A stretch of DNA of 64,000 nucleotides from NCBI GenBank assembly GCA_949130485.1, contig OX422185.1, forward strand, positions 1,308,804 to 1,372,803. Direction: 5' to 3'. This DNA is from Agelas oroides (lineage: Eukaryota > Porifera > Demospongiae > Agelasida > Agelasidae). Within the stretch, counting starts at the first letter, position 1. Every line of letters starts with the position of its first letter. Both the position numbers and the translations under genes were made by a program. Positions 47,227-58,064 of the stretch are shown in pieces. Under the pieces are notes generated by a model. The model had not been told where the DNA came from, did not search any database, and saw only the letters and a program-made list of their open reading frames with translations.

Positions 47227-50200
47227 TCCTTCTTTCCTTCTTTCCTACTTTCCTTCTTTCCTTCTTTCTTTCTTGTTACGACCACCATGTTCAACAACAA
47301 TATCTCGCAAACGATTTTTAAGTACTAACTGTCATTTTAGTACGAAACTGATGCTTATCACAGCGCGGAGCTCTATGACCGCTCAGCGTCTTCATAGCTT
47401 CAAGTTTACCCTGGTCACAACACTCTGTGGTTGCTGTCCGTTGCAAAGCTCGCCATTTTCTAATTTTGTACGCATACACACAATGTCATGTAGTCTTGTT
47501 AGATTTCTGTATACGTCTGTTACTTAGTAATTTGTGCACTCATATCCTGTCCACCTGGGCTGTATCGATGAAACTTTGAACTTTGAACTTTGAACTCTTT
47601 CCCAGGCCAAATACCACGATCATTGGTCTGGGAACGAGACTAGTGCACAAGCGAAATCGCAAGTTGACCACGCACACGGCTGGCACGGTCTCTTCCCGTA
47701 GTAGTGGGCAAAGTTTATGAACACCACATACATAGGTAAGGCGCTATATTCAGTTGCCAACTTATAGCTACAGTAAACAGTGATGCTATGATGGTCAGTT
47801 GTCAGTATAGTTTTCTGTGCTGCAGCTGGTCAGTCGTCATGTGATCGAAATTCAGGAGATTGGTTTCAAAAAGTTCGGTACGGAGCTCTGGAGAGTGGTT
47901 GGCCTTCATCAGATTCTAGCTGGCAATGTTATTACATGCTTGGAACCACTACTAAATTGTCAACGCCGTTTCAAGTTCTGGGTTGTGGTTACGCTTGAAA
48001 GAAATATTCTTCTTATAGTTAGGTCTAACTGAGATTAATATTTCAAAATACAGAAACAAGACTTAAAAAAACAACAACATTAAAATGTAAAAAGATGTAG
48101 GGATGGCATGCCAAAAAACAAGGTAAGGATGATATAATAGTGAAGGTAAATTTACAAAGCCCTATCCCTACATCTTTTTACATTACAGTTGCAAAGTAGT
48201 ATGAAAATGATGCAGGGATGAGGCTTTTTAAGTCTTGTGTAAATGCATAAGACAACGAAACATGGAAAAGTGTCTTTAATTAGTGCAGCTACTAGAGTTG
48301 TGTTATTGTGTACTATCGCACAATCACCTTGCTTAAGTATTAATTTTACTGCTACATATTGTTAGTTGCCTATAGGGACCAGGTATAATACACATACTCA
48401 TAATAATGAACTTGTGAGTACCTAAGTGTTAGACAACAACAACAAAAACTAACACAAGCAAGATAATAACACAAGCAAGATAACTTAATTATGCAGTAGA
48501 GCACAACAACAGCTATATACTCAAATGAACCTAAGAATACGCATAAACTCTGAAACCTTGATTCTTGATCTTAGGACGTAACGTTCTAAGCTTAGAACAT
48601 GATGTAACTATAAGATGCACATTGTAAGTTAGGACGTGATGTTGTAGGTTTAGGATGTCACGTTGTAAGCTTAGGATGTGACGTTGTAGGCTTAGGACAT
48701 GACATTTAAGCAGTCAGATTTTTGTTACTAACCACGTGCCATAAGGGTTTGAGCCCCTCCCTGAGTCACTGTCATTTTTTCCCTCTTTTCTTTGTCGTCT
48801 TATTTCTCACCTTTGTTTCTCAATGACTTTGACCAGGTTAAAGTCTCACTGTCAGTCTGGAGCATATGTTAAATAACTGAACCTGCAAAAGCATGACAAA
48901 AACTCAATATAAATTGATTGTTAAGGAAAATAGATAGTGAAAGGTTCAAAGAGAACATCCAACGCTTGCTTCACTTTCCAGGAGTGACAGTTTCGGCAAT
49001 AGTAGTGCTCAATGAAGAGCTCATAATTATTGGATGGATTATTGTAAATGAAGTACCCTGGCCTATAAAACGGTGACGACTCTTGGAGAACATAGCTACT
49101 CTGTCAAGGTAAGTTGCTTGGTCATGCCTGCGCACAGGATCTTCAATGCCTGCAGGCGGGGAATAACTCTAAATAAAACACATCTACAGAAACACTTTTA
49201 TATTTAATACCATCCTATGCATGCAGCATGTACACCTTCAATAAAAAGTACCTGTTCAGAACCAAGGCCATAGACAAGTGGGTGCTTGGGGGTGCTGAAG
49301 CACCCCCAGATTTTTGGCATTTGTATTTGAAGGATATAGCACATAGCCACAGCACACAACTGCTTATGATGTGTAGTGAACTGAGTTAGCACCCCCAAAC
49401 TAAAAAACGTGTCTACGGCCCTGGTTCAATGACTCGAGATGGCCGCTGGTAGTGTACTTTCAAGCGTTTCAGTGTACAGTAGCTAGACCAGCTGCACATT
49501 AACCTTCCAAGACCCTCCCCCCAGCATCGAGACAATGCAATGTGTGGAGAAACAAAATTGTGAAGGTTGCTGTATTCGTCTAGGGAAAACCCCAGAAAAC
49601 GTAGCCAATTGTTGAAGCATCAAATCCCATCCCCCCCTCCTCCAACACACAAACACCTCCCTGCAGCGTGTGTATTACCTGTCCATGGAATATTACATGG
49701 GACGCTCTCTCACCAATGCCATGGTCAATCTGGGCATTGACTCTGAAGTGGAGGAAGCCTTATTTGAGGTGAGTGAAGAAAATGACAACTGGGAGCTAAG
49801 GAGTGCTTAGCTCTGTCCCAGACATGATCCTCAACATCATTCCCCCCAGATGAACATTTTTATGCAGGAATGCACCTTGTAACAGCTGACCTCCAGCTCC
49901 CACACACACACACATACACATTCCTTCTACCATGTACATATAGCTTTGATCCGTCCCAGGTTCCAGATTTAGAATGCATAAATGAGCCTGAGTGAACCCC
50001 ACATGGGTATTGAAATGCACCAAGCTTGTGTATCTGTCCGTCTGTTTGCAATAGATTCTGTACACATCCCTTTTAAGGGCAGGTTTGCAAGACTAGCTTG
50101 AATTCTCAATGACTTGTTGCAAGTGTTCTATGATAAGCTCACATTCCTCACTCTGTGACTGTCTCCACTACAACTAAGTGCAACTGTTTCGTGCACCATT

Positions 50201-53200
50201 CTGGTAAGATGAGGCAGTAACAGAATGCTCTTGCCTGTGCTGACTCCACAGTATCCTGCATTCATCCAGTATTAGCTGTTCTTTCAGTCTCACCCCATAG
50301 TATCAGTGGTTTCTCAGTTGACTTCTAGAAAGAAGATTCTCTCAACTTTAAATCCAATGTTTCGACTGAAGGCTTCAGGTGAAACATAGACAAAAAAGTT
50401 TTTGATTTTAATGTGGTGACAGAGAACCAATTACTTGTTCTTGTGGTAAAATAGTAGCGTTGTACCCAGGCCGTTCACCTACAAATGGCCTGGGTACAAG
50501 GCTATTCCATTTGGGAATGTGGGAATGTTTGTGTAGCTGTATAAACAGTACCACATGCAACCTTATATTGGTGGATATTCTACCTGCTTGCTAACTACAG
50601 CTTGATCTGGAATTGGAGGATCTTCAGGATATGGAAGATGACGCTGGACTGGGGAGTGGAGAGCTGGGCAGACTGGCAGGTATGAAACTGAGACAGGTGG
50701 TATAAAACTGAGACAGGTGGTATGAAACTGAGACAGGTGGTATGGAACTGAGACAGGTGGTACGTATGAAACTGAGACAGGTGGTATGAAACTGAGACAG
50801 GTGGTATGAAACTGAGACAGGTGGTACGTATGAAACTGAGACAGGTGGTATGAAACTGAGACAGGTGGTACGTATGAAACTGAGACAGGTGGTACGAAAC
50901 TGAGACAGGTGGTACGTATGAAACTGAGACAGGTGGTATGAAACTGAGACACAGTGTATAATAGAGACATGGTATAGAATGGAGATACATAACTAGGAGA
51001 CTTTACTAGAGGTTGATATTGACTTCACTCCAGGTTCACCGTTGTGACAATGCTAAAGTGCATGATGATGTCGCTCTGCAACACAAATAACATCTTGCAT
51101 TCTTGACTGCATTTGTAGCATCCAGTTAGCATGACATGAAGTGTATGATCCATGAGCAAATTAGTGAACAGGATTCACTGGTTAGTAAGGTTGGTGCTCT
51201 TGTAACCAGCTGTTGCGAGAACGCTGCAAACCACAGTACATTTTAGAACCAAGAATGAAGTAAAATATACATGGAATGTGGGAAGTATGGGCTTCAAACC
51301 AACCGGAATGGGGACAAGGGTGTCCATAAATCCAGAATGCTTTCGCCCTCCCTGCAGCATGTTTCCTGGACTCCATGGCGACTCTCAGTCTGCCGGCATA
51401 TGGTTACGGGCTGCGCTACGAATATGGCATCTTCACCCAGCGCTTTGAAAACGGCTACCAGGTGCAGTGATTTTACTGATGTTGTAATTCAGTACCAGTT
51501 GAGATGATTACATCCTATCTAGATGGAGCTGCCAGACGACTGGCTCCGTTTTGGCAGCTGCTGGGAGTCCCCTCGCCCAGAGTACACCATCCCGGTGCAC
51601 TTCTATGGCAAAGTGGAAGTAGACAGATGGCAGAACACGCAGGTGAGATAATAGCCACCAACTTGTGACAACTTCCTTTTAGATGAATAATTGTCATGAA
51701 GTAGATTCTGATAGCCTGTTCCCAGGCCCCCAACTCAGATCTTCTGCTTAACTGTACTGCAAGTGATGGAAAGCTTGCCAGGGACCAGCTAGTTTTGCGA
51801 AGTTTTCCCAGCAAGAATTGAATCTGTTAAGGCTCTCTCACTCTTCTCCCAGGTGATCATGGCCATGGCTTATGACTACCCCATCCCAGGCTTCAGGAAC
51901 TCCACTGTCAACACCATGAGGCTGTGGTCCGCCAAGTCCCTCAGTAGCTTCGAGCTCTCCTACTGTAAGACTGGAGCTCTGTACTTGCTCAGCAAGTAGA
52001 GGTGGATTTGTGATGTGTTTGGGTGCAATAGCCTCAATCCCATGCATGAGCAAAACACCTGGCATTTACCAATCAACTCTCTGCAGCCAACCATGGTGAC
52101 TACATCAAGGCTATTCTAGATCTGGACCACAAACTGGCAGAGAACATCACCAGGGTACTCTACCCCAACGACAATGTAAGCTGCCATCACGCGTGCCTTG
52201 TTTCTTGGTTTGTTCAGTTACTGCTACCAACGGTGCATGATGACATCATTTTTACAATAGAAATTACGTCATCATGCACTCATTGTGCTACCTCTCTACT
52301 AAGCCCGCTTACGTTCCGGGAAATCTTTGTCAGCAAATTGGATTTTGCAGCATTGGCAGGAACCCACCAGATGAAAGCAAGGCTGCGGTATTATTCACTC
52401 AACACACACACAGTACACCAACTCATGAACGACATACACACTCAGAAACAATGGGTAAACAAAGAAAAGAAAAACCAGACTATGTACCTTAAAACCTTGT
52501 CTATAACATCTGTCACTGCAATAGCAGCTTTCATGTAGGCAGGCTAGTAAGGGCATCCATTGACTGTTGGGCCATTAAACAAAAAAAATCCTAGATTTCT
52601 GACACAGAAAGGCCCATCCTGTGCCAGGGGAAAACCCGCTGAAGCAAAAAAAAAAAAAAAAACCTTTTTTATTAGAAAAATAAAATTTTCAGTGGGAGAA
52701 AACCCAACATAAATCAAAAACCAGCCTTCTGCCCAATTTCACAGACCCAGGTTCTTGGATACTGACAGGCGGTTCTCCAGCATCAAATCCGTAAACTCCA
52801 CTGTCAACACCATGAGGCTGTGGTCCGCCAAGTCCCTCGGTAGCTTTGACCTCTCCTACTGTAAGACTGGAGCTCTGTACTTGCTCGCACTATTAGGTAG
52901 TTTCACATGAATTTGATGTGTTTCGAAAGTTTAAAATCTGTTCGAACCACTAGTAGACAAGCACTATTAGGTAGTTTCACATGAATTCGATGTGTTTCAA
53001 AAGTTTCAAATCCGTTCGAACCACTAGTAGGCCAGTACTGACCTTCGCAGCACTTCACTTTGTCTTGGTGATCCCACGAAATAAATGTCACTTGTGAATT
53101 TGATCTGCCCTTTTTCAATGTAGTGCTCAAGCATGTCTACTGGGCATGTCGCTGTGCCTGTTCGTGCTATCACCAGCTTGCTGCCTTGGCGGGCGATATT

Positions 53201-54958
53201 GGTCAGTGTTGCTGTTCCTGATGTGGAGCTCAAGGTAGGAGTCGCTAATTATCATCTGAGCTCCGCTGGTTCGTTGTACCTTAGGAACGCTGCATAGGCA
53301 AGCAGACACATTGCCATTGCGCCTGTACAGACTCCTTCTTCACTTTAGGTTGTGCCAACAGGTGGTGGCCTCCTTCCAACACTGCTAGCTAGATGTGCAC
53401 CTGATCCCAGCAGGCCTGCTATCTCATGCACCCAAGAGAGTGCATGGTTGGCCTCCTTCGACTTTGTCTTTCTTGTGAGATGTTCGAATTGCAGGGGTGT
53501 AGGACTGGGAACCACTGGAACCTTGTTTTCTTCTGTCCACCTATTCCACCGACCGTATACCCCAAGATACTTCTTCACTGTGCTTTCTACACAGGAGCTC
53601 AGCAACAGGTGCATGATTCCTTCCTTCTGCTCAGGAGGGCCACATCCTTCATCTCCCTCCAGCAACTGTGTTCTGTAATATCTGTGGCGAGACAAACCAA
53701 ACAGACAGAAATTGTGTATGTACCATAAACAAATTTTTCTGGGTGGGATCCCGCCAACTGCACCAAGGAAAGAAAAAAGGCAGAACTGCTTGCAGTTCCA
53801 ACCTTTATAGCCTTGCTACAACTATGATGTCATCTATAACTATGTCAGAGAGCTTATTTTCTGTCTAATTCCTATTGGTCAACTGACAGAAATTCATATG
53901 TAGCAGTCCAGGTAGAAATTGAATGTTATTCACAGTTGAAGTTAATCACATGTTTTGGTTGTATTATCCATTCAAAGTGTTGTATTGCCCAATTTCCAAA
54001 AAGAGGGCGGGGCTCATACATGCTGTGTAAATGCATTGATGTATTTACGAAGTTCTGCTGCTAATGGACTTTGGTGATACAACACTTTCAATGTGGTAAT
54101 GGGATGTGATAAAATTTGGTTCTTACCTGGACCTGCCATACATCCTCTGCTTTGCCCCTTGCTTCATCTGACCCTTGCTTCATCTGACCCTGCTACCCCC
54201 GACCTTTGACACCTCACCAGATGATGGAAGGCAAGGAGCTGCGTCTGAAGCAGGAGTACTTCCTCTGCTCCGCCACTCTCCAGGACATCGTCCGGAGGTT
54301 CAAGACATACTGCTCACGCATGGGCGGTAGTGACAGAAAAAACTTTGCTATGTTTCCAGAAAAGGTACATTAATAGTCTAGGACAGCATTGATTGACATA
54401 ACATGCATGCTGCACACGCACGCACATGCACATACACACACACACATGCATGTACACACACACACACGCACGCACACACACAGTGTGCCATCCAGCTCAA
54501 TGACACACACCCTGCCCTTGCCATCCCTGAGCTCATGCGTATCCTAATGGACCTGGAGAAGATGGGCTGGGATGAGGCGTGGGCTGTCTGCACCCAGACC
54601 TTTGCCTACACTAACCACACCCTGCTACCAGAGGCGCTGGAGTGCTGGCCAGTGAGAATGCTGGAACACATTCTGCCACGACACTTGCAGATCATATACG
54701 AGATCAACTCCAGACACCTTGAGGTGAGTGGAGAAGTGAAGGGGGACAGGGGGAGGAGATGAAGCTTGGGAGGGGAGAGGGGAAGAAGGTGGAGAAAGGG
54801 AGAAAAAGAAGGGATAAGGAGGGTGATTGAAGAGGGGAGGAGAAGGATGAGGAGGGAGAGGGACAGGAAGAAGGGGAAGGGAGGAAACAGATTAATTAAG
54901 AAGTCTTTGAGAGTCGTGAGTAGCCACTATTTCATGACTTCATGTTACTCTCCCACCT

Positions 54959-55049
<91 letters not shown>

Positions 55050-58018
55050 TGCTGAAGAGGTGGCCGGATGATGTAGACCACATGCGCCGCATGTCTCTGG
55101 TGGAGGAAAAGCCGGAGAAGAGAATCAACATGGCCCACCTGGCAATTGTTGGCTCACATGCCGTCAACGGTGTGGCGGCCATTCACTCAGACATCCTCAA
55201 GAAATCTGTGTAAGTAATCCTCCACTCACCTGCTGGTTACGTGTCATCCACCCTCAGAGTTACGTGTCATCAAACCCTCAGTAAGTAATCCTCCACTCAC
55301 CTGCTAGTTACGTGTCATGCACCCTCAGTAAGTAATCCTCCACTCACCTGCTAGTTACATGTCATCAAACCCTCAGTAACCACCAGTTGTATTTCCTCTC
55401 ACTGTGAATGGATTTCTTGCTGATAACCTCCTCCTTTTATTACCATCTTTCATCTTTCCCTTCCCTCAATCTTCTGTTCTCTTTCCTTGTATGCCTCCAC
55501 TCCCTTCACTCCCTCTTCCCTTTCATTCTCTTCACTTCCCTCTCTTCCCCTCCCTCTCTTCCCATCCACCTTCCTCCCCTCTTCTTCTCCCTTTCTTCCC
55601 CCCTCTTCCTCCCACCTTCCTTACTCCCTCTTTTCTCTCCCCTTCCTCCTCTCTCTTCCCTTGCTCTGGCAACTGTAGCTTCAAGGACTTTTACGAGTTC
55701 TTCCCTGACAAATTCCAAAACAAAACCAACGGCATCACTCCTCGCCGGTGGATACGACTCTGCAACCCCAGTCTTGCTGATCTCCTCTCAGATGTGAGCT
55801 CTTTATTTGAGAGTCCCGTGTAGACTTTTCAGTTGCGTATTTTGATATCATTGTTGAATTTGAAGCACATGCAGCATTGCTGAACTCCATTAAGGGTGAG
55901 GCTCATATGTGCTATGTATACGTGGATGCTTCAAGCATCAATGAAGCCTGCCCTTTACAAAAGTTCTGCAATATAGCATGTCTAACACAGCAATTCAATC
56001 AAAATGTGTAACAGAACAAACTTCAATTTCTTGGCACACACATGGATCGTAAAAAAACAAACAAACAGTACATCAAAGTTCCATCTGACATTAGCTTACC
56101 TTCCCACCAATCAGAATGGTCCTTGGCACCACAGCTACATCTGGGTTCTTGTAGTAACCTACTACTAAAATGTGGGTTCAGTTGCAATCACTGCAATATC
56201 TGGGTACAAGAGAGACTGAGAGAGAACTACAGAGAGACTGATAAAACTTTGCAAAGCCAGATTTAAATACTCATGAATCACGTGCATACATAAGTAAATA
56301 TAGAACAGTAACAATAGGACAGTGACATCACTACAGTTCTACTTCATACCCTCCATCTCCTTCTCCCTCTAGCACATTGGGGAAGACTGGATCACTGACC
56401 TGAGCCAGCTACGCCGACTGCTTCCCAAAGCAGACGATGAAGCCTTCATGAAGAGAATTTTCAGAGTCAAGCAGGTGGGCCGGGGTGGGGACATTTTCAG
56501 TGTCAAGCAGGTGGGCCAGGGGTGGGGACATTTTCAGAGTCAAGTAGGTGGGCCTGTGTGTTCATAACTGGACTCAACTCCATGTGTATTCACAAGAAAA
56601 GCCTTGAGTGTGCCTCTGGGGAGGAGCCTGGGAGCAAGGGTACCTCTAGCTATTTCACCGACCCCACCATTCCCAATCCTTGTTGCCCCCTCCATTCCTC
56701 CACAACCATCAAGCATGCCAGCTTGGTATCCGCTTTGACTGGATGGATTCCTAGCAGCTCAGTCTCAAGTACTCGAACTCAGCCACTGGGTTGCTGAATG
56801 ACTCGGTAGCTCAGCTGGATGTTTTGCCTGCACCTTATGCTATCACCCTCTCCCCCTCACCTCACCCTGAGTTCACACACCACACACACTAACACACACA
56901 CATGCCCACCACACCCACCACACCCTCACACACTCACACACGCCCACCACACATGCAAACACACACACAGGACAACAAATACAAGTTTGCACAGTACCTG
57001 GAGTCGGCCTATGGCGCTAAGGTACACCCGGAGTCCATGTTCGACTGCCAAGTGAAACGCATCCACGAGTACAAGAGGCAGCTGCTCAATGCCCTCCACA
57101 TGATCACATTGTACAACCGTGAGTATGTGTTGTACATGAAGTAAGGCTGGGCAGTTTCGACATCTGACATGGAAATCAACAATTTCACAGCTTGAATGAA
57201 TATTATACACACTGTGTGGTCTTAAGTCAGCCGGAAGTGCATACACAAGCAATAATTGCTGGACATGCTGCATCAACATGTGACCCCTGTACTTAGTCTG
57301 GTTGCTATGACGTTGCAGGTATGAAGGAGAACCCGGATGTAGCTGTGGTGCCAAGGACCATTCTGATTGGTGGGAAGGTAAGCTAATGTCAGATGGACAG
57401 TTTTTTTTGTTTGTTTGTTTTTTTTTTTTGTTTTTTTTTGTTTGTTTTTTCCGATGTGTGTGTGAAATATCCCTTCCACTTCGCTTCCCCTCGCTTTTCC
57501 TTCTCTTCCTCCTCCTCTTCTTCTTTCTCCCCCCCTCCTTCCCTTCTTTTCTTTCTCAAAGGCTGCTCCTGGGTACCATGCAGCCAAGAAAATCATCAAG
57601 CTCATCACCTCCATTGCAACTGGTGAGCAGCTAACAGTATTCTTGGTGTAACAAGTCTCATTGATCCCCTCCTCCCTCCCTCCCTCCCTCCCTCCCTCCA
57701 TCCCTCCCTCCCTTCACTGCTCGTGTGATACAGTTGTGAATGAGGACCCAGAAATAGGAGACAGTCTAAAGATCATCTACTTGGAGAACTATCGTGTATC
57801 TCTCGCTGAGAAAGGTACTCTGCTCTTAACATGACTGACTTGAGTGTTTTGAGTGCCCTAATTGGTCAGTTACGCTGTGGCAGCAGTTGCTTGGGGTGCA
57901 AAAGTGAGTGGTCCAATTTTTATGCTTTCTCCCAATTTCTCCCCCCTTCTCCCTTCTCCTTCTCTCTTCTAACCCTCCTCACTGCAGTTATTCCTGCTAC
58001 TGACCTCTCAGAGCAAGT

Positions 58019-58064
<46 letters not shown>

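Noticed and set aside
50563-50990. Two overlapping minus-strand frames of over 130 codons
   Set aside because: They are translations of the 20-bp minisatellite in phosphorylase intron 3.
56793-56860. tRNA gene
   Set aside because: GGTAGCTCAGCTGG looks like an A box, but no B box or foldable tRNA follows. It is at most a SINE scrap.
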